The notes under the pieces were generated by a model that saw only the letters and a program-made list of their open reading frames with translations, did no database searches and was not told the origin of the DNA. The position numbers and the translations under genes are program-made. From positions 2,406,641 to 2,470,640 of the forward strand of contig CP022585.1 of NCBI GenBank assembly GCA_002243285.1: DNA of 64,000 bases. The letters are read 5' to 3'. This DNA comes from Candidatus Fluviicola riflensis (GTDB lineage Bacteria > Bacteroidota > Bacteroidia > Flavobacteriales_D > Crocinitomicaceae). Below are positions 24,464 to 32,916 of the stretch, piece after piece (the first letter of the stretch is position 1; every line of letters begins with the position of its first letter).

Positions 24464-25489
24464 ATGAAATCCAATCCCAACTCATTCAACTCCTCAAGAC
24501 GTACATTTGTTCAACAAAGCAGTATTTTACTGGCAGCTGCGATCCTGCCATTTCCATTTACCGCATCAACATCAATTCACATGACAAACAATCCTCATTT
24601 CGACGTAATCATTATCGGTGGAAGTTATTCAGGACTTGCAGCCGGAATGTCCCTGGGAAGAGCTCTCAGAAAAGTACTCATCATTGACGGTGGAAATCCG
24701 TGCAACAAACAAACCCCGCATTCGCACAATTTCCTTACACAAGACGGACAAACACCGGCGGCAATCGCGTCGCTGGCAAAAGAACAGGTTGAGAAATATA
24801 AAACCGTCACCTTTCGCAACGATCTTGCCGTGAGTGGTTTACAAACAACAAATGGCTTTGAAATCGCGACTCAATCGGGCAGCACTTTCTCGGCTAAAAA
24901 ATTGATCTTCGCTACAGGAATCAAAGATGTGATGCCTGAAATAGAAGGTTTTTCAGACTGCTGGGGAGTTTCAGTGATCCATTGTCCCTATTGCCACGGT
25001 TATGAATACAGCAACGAAAAAACCGGAATTCTTACCAACGGAGACGTTGCTTATGAAGTGAGCAGACTGATCAGTAACTGGACCAAAGACCTGACGGTTT
25101 TTACCAATGGAATAGCAGAATTCGCACCAAACCAAACCCAAAAACTGTCAGAACATGGAATTATGATCAATGAATCAGTGATTGATCATTTTGAACACAA
25201 CAACGGATACCTGAGAAACATTGTTTTCAAAGACGGTTCCAAAACGCCCATTACGGCAATTTATGCACGTCCGGAATTCGAACAGCATTGCGCCATTCCT
25301 GAACAATTGGGCTGTGAACTCACAGAGCAAGGCCACATTTCCGTTGATCCATTCCAAAAAACAACTATTCGTGGAGTCTTTGCATGTGGCGACAATACCA
25401 CGTTTATGCGATCAGTAGCCAATTCTGTAGCCATGGGAACGTTGGCAGGAGTGATGACCAATAAAGAAATCATTGAAGATGAGTTTTGA
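24464..25489 (+). CDS. Thioredoxin-reductase-like FAD/NAD(P) oxidoreductase with Tat signal
   Basis: The 341-residue protein starts with a twin-arginine signal: NSSRRTFVQQSSILLAAAILPF (SRRxFVQ plus hydrophobic core). The enzyme proper begins at about residue 40: NPHFDVIIIGGSYSGLAAG (FAD Rossmann motif), then CPYCHGYE as a C-x2-C redox pair, and ends GVFACGDNTTFMRSVANSVAMGTLAG (FAD-binding closing motif). Homologues normally start at the position of the internal ATG 24581, so the N-terminal segment looks like an added export signal. The reaction is likely NAD(P)H-dependent disulfide reduction, but the partner is unknown. Confidence 0.82.
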   Translation: MKSNPNSFNSSRRTFVQQSSILLAAAILPFPFTASTSIHMTNNPHFDVIIIGGSYSGLAAGMSLGRALRKVLIIDGGNPCNKQTPHSHNFLTQDGQTPAAIASLAKEQVEKYKTVTFRNDLAVSGLQTTNGFEIATQSGSTFSAKKLIFATGIKDVMPEIEGFSDCWGVSVIHCPYCHGYEYSNEKTGILTNGDVAYEVSRLISNWTKDLTVFTNGIAEFAPNQTQKLSEHGIMINESVIDHFEHNNGYLRNIVFKDGSKTPITAIYARPEFEQHCAIPEQLGCELTEQGHISVDPFQKTTIRGVFACGDNTTFMRSVANSVAMGTLAGVMTNKEIIEDEF

Positions 25490-25599
25490 TCCGGTTACGT
25501 TGAACGAGCTGATAAAGCAAATCTGACAACCTGATTTAAAGGGAACTTGTCTATTTTTGGTGATAGAATCTCAAATTCAACTCATTCCAAATCAATCGT

Positions 25600-26409
25600 A
25601 TGGCAACTTGTAAAAACATAATTTCGTGCAGCTTATTTACCATCTTTCTGACAGGAACGGCAAACGCACAAAGCGATTCTATGGCCACTGAATACGTTCG
25701 ATTGGCGGATGATTTCAGGAAAAATGCCATTCCCGATAGCGCAATTGTCTATTATGAAAAAGCAGGTGCTGAGTTTCAACAACTCAATTATGTAGAGCAA
25801 TTCGTGAGTTCTTATAATCAAATCGGAGCGCTTCTTACGCGACAGGATAATTACGAAAAAGCCAAAGTTTATCTGAACGAAGCACTTTCAGCCGGGCTTT
25901 CCTCGCTGGATACCAACAATCCTGTGATCGCCGCAACTTATCTGGGTTTGGGTGTCATTTACAGCGCTGAAGAAAACTATCCTTTATCGTTGAAGTATCA
26001 TGACAAAGCCCTCGCTATCAGATTATTGAAATTCGGTAAGAACCATTCCGATGTGGCAACCAGTTACGGAAACATCGGGAACGTTTATTTCAACAGTAAA
26101 AACTACGAAAAAGCGGTCGAAAATCACTCAAAAGCGCTGAAGATCCGTGAGAAACTGTTTGGTAAAACGGGCGTTGAAGTGATTCAGTCGTATGCAAATC
26201 TAGGGAATGCTTACCGGGAAATCAAGGATTATAAAAAAGCACTCGTTTACTTTGAAAAAGCGCTGACAAACAAGATCAAACAAGTCGGTGAAAAACACAA
26301 AGACCTGGCGAAGTTTTACAAAAACATCAGTGATGTCTATTACCTGAAAGGCGAAAACGCAAAAGGCGATTTGTATAAAATGAAGGCCGGGGAAATGTCA
26401 AAAAGCTGA
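25600..26409 (+). CDS. Exported TPR-repeat protein
   Basis: The 269-residue protein has a signal peptide (MATCKNIISCSLFTIFLTGTANAQ) and at least five tetratricopeptide repeats of the kinesin-light-chain type: NYEKAKVYLNEALSAGLSSLD, NYPLSLKYHDKALAIRLLKFG, NYEKAVENHSKALKIREKLFG, DYKKALVYFEKALTNKIKQVG. Such TPRs mediate protein-protein contacts. There is no His kinase or LuxR domain at the C-terminus, which Bacteroidota TPR sensors often have. Function as a periplasmic scaffold is inferred. Confidence 0.8.
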   Translation: MATCKNIISCSLFTIFLTGTANAQSDSMATEYVRLADDFRKNAIPDSAIVYYEKAGAEFQQLNYVEQFVSSYNQIGALLTRQDNYEKAKVYLNEALSAGLSSLDTNNPVIAATYLGLGVIYSAEENYPLSLKYHDKALAIRLLKFGKNHSDVATSYGNIGNVYFNSKNYEKAVENHSKALKIREKLFGKTGVEVIQSYANLGNAYREIKDYKKALVYFEKALTNKIKQVGEKHKDLAKFYKNISDVYYLKGENAKGDLYKMKAGEMSKS

Positions 26410-26446
26410 ATTTCGTATTATTAGAGACTGTTAAGGCTAAATTATC

Positions 26447-26824
26447 ATGAATACTGTAGGCTATTTTGAAATCCATTCTGCTCAACCCGAACGGGAAATC
26501 GCGTTTTATTCGGCTGTTTTCGGCTGGAAATTTATCAAAGAAGAATTCGTTCCGATCGAGTATTACCGTATCGAAACAAACGGTATTAATGGCGGATTGT
26601 TAAAACGACAAGGGCAATCACCCGTATTGGGAAGCGCCGTAAACGCTTTTACGTGTTCTATCCAGGTTGAGGATTTTGATGCAACGAGCAACCTGATCCT
26701 TGAAAACGGCGGCAAAGTTGCTTTACCTAAATTCGCCATTCCGGGACGTTGCTGGCAGGGCTATTTTATGGACGCGGATCACAACATTTTCGGAATTTTT
26801 GAAGTCAATGAGCATGCAATTTGA
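26447..26824 (+). CDS. VOC-family (glyoxalase-like) protein
   Basis: The 125-residue protein is a single VOC domain: GYFEIHSAQPEREIAFYSAVFGWKF (first half), then LGSAVNAFTCSIQVEDFDATSNLILENGGKV and WQGYFMDADHNIFGIFEV. These are the standard motifs of glyoxalase/bleomycin-resistance-like proteins. The metal ligands cannot be assigned with confidence. It overlaps the next gene by 11 nt. Confidence 0.85.
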   Translation: MNTVGYFEIHSAQPEREIAFYSAVFGWKFIKEEFVPIEYYRIETNGINGGLLKRQGQSPVLGSAVNAFTCSIQVEDFDATSNLILENGGKVALPKFAIPGRCWQGYFMDADHNIFGIFEVNEHAI

Positions 26825-27236
26825 TCCGGAAAACAACATCGTAAAATTGTGCGCCAAAGGAATGGAACTGGAAGGTGAAGGCAAACCAATGGAAGCTTTT
26901 GAATTGTTTCAACGAGCGTGGAATGAAGCATCAAACGATTTTGAAAAATTCACCTCGGCACATTACGTGGCCCGACACCAGGAAAACGTTTCCGGTAAAT
27001 TAGCCTGGGATCAAATCGCTTTGGATGTCGCATTAAATCTAACTGACGATTCCATGAAAGGTGTTTATCCCTCACTTTTCCTCAACGTGGGGAAATGCCA
27101 CGAAGATCTTGGTGATTTTGGAGAAGCACATGAAAATTACCGGCAGGGACTTTCATTTATTTCATTTCTGCCTGACGATGGATATGGAAAACTGATCCAT
27201 AACGGGCTTTTGAATGGTATTGAACGGGTGAAATAA
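26814..27236 (+). CDS. Small TPR-like protein
   Basis: Start chosen at ATG 26814 (MQFDPENNIVKLCAKGMELEGEG), the usual start form of this family; ATG 26808 gives two extra residues. The 140-residue protein has two helical repeats in TPR phasing: GKPMEAFELFQRAWNEASNDFEKFTSAHYVARHQ and SLFLNVGKCHEDLGDFGEAHENYRQGL. Related Bacteroidota proteins are sometimes mislabelled rRNA adenine methyltransferases; no methyltransferase motif is visible. It overlaps the VOC gene and is probably co-translated with it. Confidence 0.7.
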   Translation: MQFDPENNIVKLCAKGMELEGEGKPMEAFELFQRAWNEASNDFEKFTSAHYVARHQENVSGKLAWDQIALDVALNLTDDSMKGVYPSLFLNVGKCHEDLGDFGEAHENYRQGLSFISFLPDDGYGKLIHNGLLNGIERVK

Positions 27237-27246
27237 TAACTTGTTT

Positions 27247-28467
27247 TCAATCCTTAAACGGGTTTCGTTGTGTCCATTCCGATGTTTTAATATAATAAAA
27301 AGCCGGTTTGATCAGCTTGTTGGTCATTACTTCCGCATGACGCACGTAGCAATACATATCCACCGGAACTGCCCCAAGATTGCTTTTCATTTCCATCGCC
27401 GTACGGCCAAAAATCACGTTCTTCTTTTGCAGTTCAATCGCCAGTTTCACAGTGTCCGCCAATAATTGCTGATAAACGTTGTACTCTGTGTTAAACTCAT
27501 AATCCACTCCAACAGCATGCGCTTCGCAGTTTTCTCCCCACAAAAGATTGGTCCTGAATCCTACCATTTTCCCGTTCAGAAAATAGCCGGCAAGCACAAA
27601 ATCATCCTTCATCTGGCGTTTCAATTCCACAAAATAGCTGGTGTTATAGTGATTGAGTTTCATTTTGGCTTTGTTTGCCACATTGGAATACAGTTGTTGA
27701 ATTTCATCAAAACTAGCTTCGATTTCTTCCGTTGATAAAATTCGTCGTTCCAGCGCTTCTCCCTGTTTGTACATGTTTCGCATGCGGGTGCGATACTTCG
27801 ATTTCAATGCATTCTGATAATCTTCAAACGTTTTCCATTCCAGGCGAATGGGCAGGAACATATTCGGGTCCAACTTGAATTTCCGGTAATTAAACACCTT
27901 CAAATGTTCCGAAGCAATAGACTGGTCTTCGTAAAAATCCTTGATGAGTTGCAAATGAACGGAACCTTTCAATTTTTCCGAATTCCGGATTTGATAGGTC
28001 ACGTCAGCCAGCGCGTGATACGCATCCTCCGGTGTAATTTCCTGCGAATAAATAAATCCGTGGTCACCACTGATATGTGTATGTCCGCAAATCAGCATTT
28101 TTAGTTTTGTCTTTTCTTTAAGTGTTCCTTTGATCTTACTGAATTTTGACCGGGCCTCTTCCCTGCTCCCGTAATCTTTTCCGGATGCGATCACAATTGT
28201 AAAAACGGCAGCTGCCACCACTTTCTGACCGTCATAAATCAACGCATACTTAAATCGTTCATCTTCGTTCGACGAGTTTTCCATAGCTGTTAAATACGGA
28301 AAACGCATCAGTCCTTTACTTTCAGGTACAATCGCGTTCCACTCGTTTTCAGCAACATAATGAATAGAATCAAACAGTGCAAAACCAAAACGGCAAGGTG
28401 TTCTCCGGATTTCAAATTGGTCTTTTTCGTCTTTTAATTTAGAGAGGAAGTCGGATAGTTTTTTCAT
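27247..28467 (-). CDS. GNAT-type acyltransferase-like protein (FemAB/BioF2-like)
   Basis: Start at ATG 28467 (MKKLSDFLSKLKDEK); a GTG 21 nt upstream is less likely. The 406-residue protein has a divergent pair of GNAT-like halves: N-terminal FRYALIYDGQKVVAAAVFTIVI and C-terminal VLAGYFLNGKMVGFRTNLLWGENCEAHAVGVDYEFNTEYNVYQQLLAD, with RTRMRNMYKQGEALERR and AEVMTNKLIKPAF. This matches the COG3146/FemAB-like acyltransferase group. Possible roles are peptidoglycan or lipid acylation; the donor and acceptor are unknown. No membrane segment is seen, so it is likely peripheral at the inner membrane. Confidence 0.6.
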   Translation of the reverse strand: MKKLSDFLSKLKDEKDQFEIRRTPCRFGFALFDSIHYVAENEWNAIVPESKGLMRFPYLTAMENSSNEDERFKYALIYDGQKVVAAAVFTIVIASGKDYGSREEARSKFSKIKGTLKEKTKLKMLICGHTHISGDHGFIYSQEITPEDAYHALADVTYQIRNSEKLKGSVHLQLIKDFYEDQSIASEHLKVFNYRKFKLDPNMFLPIRLEWKTFEDYQNALKSKYRTRMRNMYKQGEALERRILSTEEIEASFDEIQQLYSNVANKAKMKLNHYNTSYFVELKRQMKDDFVLAGYFLNGKMVGFRTNLLWGENCEAHAVGVDYEFNTEYNVYQQLLADTVKLAIELQKKNVIFGRTAMEMKSNLGAVPVDMYCYVRHAEVMTNKLIKPAFYYIKTSEWTQRNPFKD

Positions 28468-28631
28468 GAAAGCACTAAAAATGTTCACTAAAAATAAACA
28501 ATTCGATAAGAAAACCGAGTTGGGTGTAAATCAAACTTTTTATCATGCTTCATTTTTTTTTACTTTTAAATCTGGGCCGGTAAAAATGCCAGTTAATTCA
28601 AAAACTTCTTGGCAGCGATAAGACAATCATC

Positions 28632-28997
28632 ATGACAGCAAAAAAATTCACCGTTATATATTCATTCATTCTCCATGAAGGAAAATCCACAGAATTCATT
28701 CATGCGTGGACTGAATTGACCAAACTCATTTACCAATACGAAGGTAGTTACGGATCATGTTTGCACCGGGCTTCCGACATCCTGTTTATTGGATACGCAC
28801 AATGGCCAAGCCTTGAGCAATGGGAACAATCAGGGAGTCGTTTGCCCGCCAACGCAGATAAATTGCGCACGACTATGCGGTCCTGCTGTGTTAAAATCAA
28901 AACCGAATACGAACTGGCTGTAGTAAGCGATTTATTGCACGATTCTCTTTTTTCGGAGTTGGATGCAAAAACAACACAGAATGACAACACAAACTGA
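28632..28997 (+). CDS. ABM-domain (antibiotic-biosynthesis-monooxygenase-like) protein
   Basis: The 121-residue protein has an ABM/ferredoxin-like domain: KFTVIYSFILHEGKSTEFIHAWTELTKLIYQYEGSYGSCLHRASDILFIGYAQWPSLEQWEQSG, then a helical end. Family members bind aromatic or reactive small molecules or act as cofactor-free monooxygenases; no catalytic residue can be assigned. It overlaps the downstream FGE-like gene by 17 nt and is probably co-translated with it. Confidence 0.7.
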   Translation: MTAKKFTVIYSFILHEGKSTEFIHAWTELTKLIYQYEGSYGSCLHRASDILFIGYAQWPSLEQWEQSGSRLPANADKLRTTMRSCCVKIKTEYELAVVSDLLHDSLFSELDAKTTQNDNTN

Positions 28998-29655
28998 TCT
29001 ATCTAAGTTGATGGTCGCAATTCCTGCCGGAAGTATAGGTCTGAGAGACGATCGCACCAAACAGCAATGGACAGTTGATCTGAATGCTTTTTTACTGGCT
29101 AAATTCCCTGTAACACAAGCGTTCTATTTCGAAATCATGAACGAAACACCTGGCGCTTTTACCGGTAAAAATCTGCCTGTGGAAACCGTAAGTTGGAAAG
29201 AAGCTGTTACTTTTTGTAATGCGCTTTCGGCCAAAGAAGGGTTGGAATTGTGTTATTCATTCAGCGATGAAGACGTTACTTTCGATGCTGAAGCCAACGG
29301 ATACAGGCTTCCTACCGAAGCCGAATGGGAATATGCGTGCAAAGCGGGAACTACTGGAATTCGCTACGGTGAACTGGATGCCATTGCGTGGTACAAAGGC
29401 AATTCCGAAAAAACGACACATGAGGTAGGAACAAAAGAGCCCAATGCATGGGGATTGTACGATATGCTGGGTAATGTTTGGGAATGGTGTTCGGATATTT
29501 ACGACGAAACCGTTTACGGTTCTTACCGCATCTTGAGAGGCGGCGGCTGGTACGACGAAGAACGCGGTTGTTTGGCTACTAATCGCCGGCGCAGTCACCC
29601 GACTTCGTTTAAAATCGATGATCTGGGTTTTCGTATTGCCCGGAATAATCCCTGA
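28981..29655 (+). CDS. FGE/SUMF1-like (formylglycine-generating-enzyme fold) protein
   Basis: Start chosen at ATG 28981 (MTTQTDLSKLMVAIPAGSIGL); ATG 28963 would extend the overlap with the upstream ABM gene to 35 nt. The 224-residue protein has the whole FGE-sulfatase domain: LMVAIPAGSIGL, FPVTQAFYFEIM, VSWKEAVTFCNALS, YRLPTEAEWEYACKAGT, WGLYDMLGNVWEWCSDIYD, YRILRGGGWYDE and a closing DLGFRIAR. In oxidative FGEs two active-site Cys sit near this C-terminus; only one (CLATNRRR) is seen, so a noncatalytic use of the fold is likely. It is soluble. Confidence 0.85.
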   Translation: MTTQTDLSKLMVAIPAGSIGLRDDRTKQQWTVDLNAFLLAKFPVTQAFYFEIMNETPGAFTGKNLPVETVSWKEAVTFCNALSAKEGLELCYSFSDEDVTFDAEANGYRLPTEAEWEYACKAGTTGIRYGELDAIAWYKGNSEKTTHEVGTKEPNAWGLYDMLGNVWEWCSDIYDETVYGSYRILRGGGWYDEERGCLATNRRRSHPTSFKIDDLGFRIARNNP

Positions 29656-29765
29656 TTCTCCTCTAATCTTTCAAAGAAGGAATTATGTAAAGTTTTTTAA
29701 CCATAATGTAACACGTTAGGCTGATTCAAAACTCATCTTTATCCTTCATAATTAAACCAAAAAAG

Positions 29766-30146
29766 ATGGACACAGCAAAAAGTGTAGGTATTTGGATGGA
29801 TTATTCAAAGGCACATGTCATGGAATTTACAACAGCCATCAAAACCGTTTACATAGAATCGGAATTCACTAGCCAGGAAAAAGAAAAAAGCTTGGCAAAA
29901 GGCGAAAAATTAATGCACAACAAAGAGCAGCATTTACAGGCAGAATACTATAAAAAACTGGAAGATATCATCAAAAATCATGAGGAGGTTTTATTGTTTG
30001 GTCCGTCAAACGCCAAATCTGAATTGGCCAACCTGCTTCGCGCAAACCATCTTTATTCCAACATCAAAATTGATGTGGTTCAAGCAGACAAAATGACTAC
30101 GAATCAGGAACACGCATTTGTAAGACACCATTTTTCAAGACATTGA
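29766..30146 (+). CDS. Small eRF1/Dom34-domain-3-like protein
   Basis: The 126-residue hydrophilic protein begins KSVGIWMDYSKAHVMEF and contains EEVLLFGPSNAKSELANLLRANHL and IKIDVVQADKMTTNQEHAFVRHHF. In Bacteroidota such proteins are annotated as 'translational machinery protein' because of resemblance to the C-terminal domain of eukaryotic release factors. A ribosome role is unproven. It resembles stress proteins in composition, and shares a TAACCAT upstream motif with the NNP-repeat gene. Confidence 0.65.
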   Translation: MDTAKSVGIWMDYSKAHVMEFTTAIKTVYIESEFTSQEKEKSLAKGEKLMHNKEQHLQAEYYKKLEDIIKNHEEVLLFGPSNAKSELANLLRANHLYSNIKIDVVQADKMTTNQEHAFVRHHFSRH

Positions 30147-30236
30147 TGCGCAGGAAAACATTTATTCGATCAATTAATTTAGATCTGCATTGTCTCGAAT
30201 GGAGACGATATAGGCTATCTTCGTCAGGTAAAACGA

Positions 30237-30761
30237 ATGTCTATGAACCTGGAAGAACTGCTGAAAGACAAACTCACCAAATCGAAAGAGAAAACAGAAA
30301 CGCTCAGTACATGGTTACTCAACGCTGCACTGAAAACCAATGATCTGATCGAATTTGCCAAAAACCGGAAAGATCCTGATAAGGCCACGTGCATTGAGGC
30401 GTTGGAATTTGCAACGAAACAACAACCAACGCTTATGACGACTGATGCTTTTGTGTTTGTCACCACTACGCTCACCGCGAAAGCCCCCCGGGTGAAATGG
30501 GAAAGTGCGAAAGTAATTGGCAACACAGCAGCTTTATTTCCCGACCAACTGGATGAATCCATCAGAAACCTGTTGGACAATTCTGAACACGAAGGAACGG
30601 TTGTGCGCTGGAGCGCTGCTTATGCTTTGGGTGAAATCATCAAACTTAAAACACCACACAACCACGAACTTATTCCTGCAGTGGAAGCAATTTGTAACCG
30701 CGAAGAAAAAAACAGTATTCGTAAAATCTACCTCGACGCGCTTAAAAAAGCAGCAAAGTGA
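30237..30761 (+). CDS. HEAT-repeat protein
   Basis: The 174-residue protein is all-helical, with HEAT-type repeats: IEFAKNRKDPDKATCIEALEFATKQQP, VFVTTTLTAKAPRVKWESAKVIGNTAALFP, DNSEHEGTVVRWSAAYALGEIIKLK. It has no signal peptide. HEAT proteins bind other proteins or nucleic acids. It sits 53 nt upstream of an AlkD-type protein, also built from HEAT-like helices, and could be a functional partner, but that is speculation. ATG at 30243 is an alternative start two residues later. Confidence 0.75.
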   Translation: MSMNLEELLKDKLTKSKEKTETLSTWLLNAALKTNDLIEFAKNRKDPDKATCIEALEFATKQQPTLMTTDAFVFVTTTLTAKAPRVKWESAKVIGNTAALFPDQLDESIRNLLDNSEHEGTVVRWSAAYALGEIIKLKTPHNHELIPAVEAICNREEKNSIRKIYLDALKKAAK

Positions 30762-30814
30762 CCTTTGGGATTCGAAAGAAATCCACATCTTAGCTCTATC
30801 AAAACCTATTGCAC

Positions 30815-31522
30815 ATGACTGTAGATGAAGTAATGACAGAGCTGGCTGCTTACGGCAGTCAATCCATCAAAAATATTTTGCTGAAACACGGTGTGAAAGA
30901 ACCGTTTTTTGGGGTGAAGATCCAGGACCTGAAAGTGATTGAAAAAAGAGTCAAGAAGAATCACGAACTCGCCCTTGGGTTATTTAATACCGGAAATGCG
31001 GATGCTATGTATCTCGCAGGATTGATCGCCGATGATAGTCGTATGACCAAAGCTGATTTGCAAACCTGGATCGAAAGAGCCGTTTCCTCCAATATAAGTG
31101 AATACACAGTCCCATGGGTATGTGCAGCGAGCAATTTTGGTTTCGAACTGGGCATGGAATGGATCAATGCTGACCAGGAACACATTGCGACAGCCGGTTG
31201 GAATACGTTGGGTGGCTTAACCGCATTAAAGCCGGATGATGAATTGGACCTGGAGGCTTACCGTGCGCTGATTGCCCGGATTGAAAAAACAATTCACACT
31301 GCAAGAAATCGTGAACGATACGCCATGAACAGTTTTCTGATCGCGGTCGGATCGTATGTTCCGGCATTGACCAACGAGGCCAAAGCTGCCGGCGAAAGAA
31401 TCGGTGTTGTAACTGTTGATATGAACGGGACTTCGTGCAAAGTTCCGGGGGTCGTGGATTATATCGGTAAAGTGGAAAGCAAAGGAAAACTCGGAAAAAA
31501 GAAGAAAACGTTGAAATGCTGA
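30815..31522 (+). CDS. AlkD-like DNA alkylation repair protein
   Basis: Start at ATG 30815 (MTVDEVMTELAAYGSQSIKNILLKHGVKEPFFGVKI); the region before it gives only a TTG start. The 235-residue protein has the DNA_alkylation (AlkD) HEAT-like pattern: a helical stretch with LALGLFNTGNADAMYLAGLIADDSRM, then WVCAASNFGFELGMEWINADQEHIATAGWNTLGGL and the final basic KVESKGKLGKKKKTLK tail. AlkD-type enzymes excise bulky or cationic alkyl adducts without base flipping. The characteristic AlkD catalytic Asp/Trp pair is not confirmed here by eye. Confidence 0.82.
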   Translation: MTVDEVMTELAAYGSQSIKNILLKHGVKEPFFGVKIQDLKVIEKRVKKNHELALGLFNTGNADAMYLAGLIADDSRMTKADLQTWIERAVSSNISEYTVPWVCAASNFGFELGMEWINADQEHIATAGWNTLGGLTALKPDDELDLEAYRALIARIEKTIHTARNRERYAMNSFLIAVGSYVPALTNEAKAAGERIGVVTVDMNGTSCKVPGVVDYIGKVESKGKLGKKKKTLKC

Positions 31523-31606
31523 TAAACCCAGCTTATAAACTCAGTTCACTAAGTTGTTGAGTTACTAAGTTTTTTAAGTTTCTGACTGCATTTGAAAAAC
31601 TAAACT

Positions 31607-32326
31607 ATGGAAGTCATCACGCTTGGTTCAGCTTACGTCAATTGGTACCTTTTACGAAGTTCGGAAGGTGTTGTGGTCATCGACACCGGATTTCCGGGAT
31701 ACCTTTCGCAATTGGAACAGGCATTGGAGAATTACCAAATCGATCCGAAAGAACTGAAAGCCATATTACTCACCCATTCTCACAATGATCATATCGGTTG
31801 TGCAGAAGCGATACGGCAGCGGTTTCAAGTTCCGGTTTATCTTCATGAAGCGGACTTATCATCGGCGAAGAAAATAAATCACTTTCCACCCTTATGGTTC
31901 GTGAAAAACTGTTGGCGCTTGCCCGTGCTGAAATCCATGTTTCATGCGCTTTTCCGTGGAAAAACGGTTGCCACAATAGCATTAAAAGAGGTGATCAGTT
32001 TTACTGACGACGAAGAATTACCCGTTCCAGGAAAACCGATTGTTATTCATACACCGGGCCACACATTGGGCGAAAGTTGTTTCTATTTCACCGAAGCCGG
32101 ATTGTTGTTTAGCGGTGATGCGCTCGTTACCAAAAATGTATTTACAGGTAGTGAAGGCGAACCACAATTATTGCACAACAGCATCAATCCAGATCCGCTC
32201 CTGGCAAAACAATCTTTAGAAAAACTAAGGGAAATTGGTGAAATAACGCTTTATCCCGGACATGGGAAATTATGGAAAGGGAATTTGCATGAAGCACTTT
32301 TTCAAGAGAAAATTCTAAAATTGTAA
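31607..32326 (+). CDS. MBL-fold metallo-hydrolase
   Basis: The 239-residue protein has the metallo-beta-lactamase fold: a first strand SAYVNWYLLRSSEGVVVIDTGF, the metal-binding LLTHSHNDHIG motif (HxHxDH), VIHTPGHTLGESCFYFTEAGLLFSGDAL with the second His and Asp ligands, and TLYPGHGK with the last His. All five metal ligands of the family are present. The substrate is unknown; glyoxalase II-like or similar hydrolases share this pattern. It is a single gene. Confidence 0.92.
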   Translation: MEVITLGSAYVNWYLLRSSEGVVVIDTGFPGYLSQLEQALENYQIDPKELKAILLTHSHNDHIGCAEAIRQRFQVPVYLHEADLSSAKKINHFPPLWFVKNCWRLPVLKSMFHALFRGKTVATIALKEVISFTDDEELPVPGKPIVIHTPGHTLGESCFYFTEAGLLFSGDALVTKNVFTGSEGEPQLLHNSINPDPLLAKQSLEKLREIGEITLYPGHGKLWKGNLHEALFQEKILKL

Positions 32327-32409
32327 GTGTTTAAAACGTTAGAACTCTAAAACAAGTACCGGAAACACTGGCTTACAGAAGCTAAAACAACAATTACAAC
32401 ACATTAACA

Positions 32410-32883
32410 ATGGAAAAACAGCACACCTATCATACGGCCATTCGATGGACCGGCAATAAAGGACACGGAACTACCGGATACCGCAATTACGAACGTGATT
32501 ACACTATTTCGGCTGAAGGAAAACCGGATATTTCGGGTTCGTCCGATCCTGCATTTCGCGGTGACAAAGCCAAATACAATCCCGAAGATTTATTGCTTGC
32601 ATCCATAGCGTCCTGCCACATGTTGGGGTACCTGCATTTATGTTCGGAAGCCGGCGTGATCGTTGTTGATTATTCTGATCGCGCTACAGGATTGATGGAA
32701 GAAACACCGGATGGCGGTGGCCGGTTCTTGTTCGTAACGCTCTTCCCTGCTGTCACCGTTACCGAATCTTCGATGGTAGAGAAAGCAAATGAACTTCATC
32801 ACGAAGCAAATAAGTTGTGTTTTATTGCCAATTCGTTGAATTTCAAGGTCGATCATCAACCAACTTGCGTTGTAAAACAGTAG
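32410..32883 (+). CDS. OsmC-family peroxidase-like protein
   Basis: The 157-residue protein has the OsmC/Ohr pattern: IRWTGNKGHGTTGYRNYERDYTISAEGKP, PEDLLLASIASCHMLGYLHLC with the first catalytic Cys, and CFIANSLNFKV with the second Cys (in HEANKLCFIANSL). The usual charged Arg/Glu partners lie near. Such enzymes reduce organic hydroperoxides with dithiols. The gene stands alone. Confidence 0.92.
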   Translation: MEKQHTYHTAIRWTGNKGHGTTGYRNYERDYTISAEGKPDISGSSDPAFRGDKAKYNPEDLLLASIASCHMLGYLHLCSEAGVIVVDYSDRATGLMEETPDGGGRFLFVTLFPAVTVTESSMVEKANELHHEANKLCFIANSLNFKVDHQPTCVVKQ

Positions 32884-32916
32884 CTTTGTTTTCCGTTTAA
32901 ACAAAATCGCAATTCC

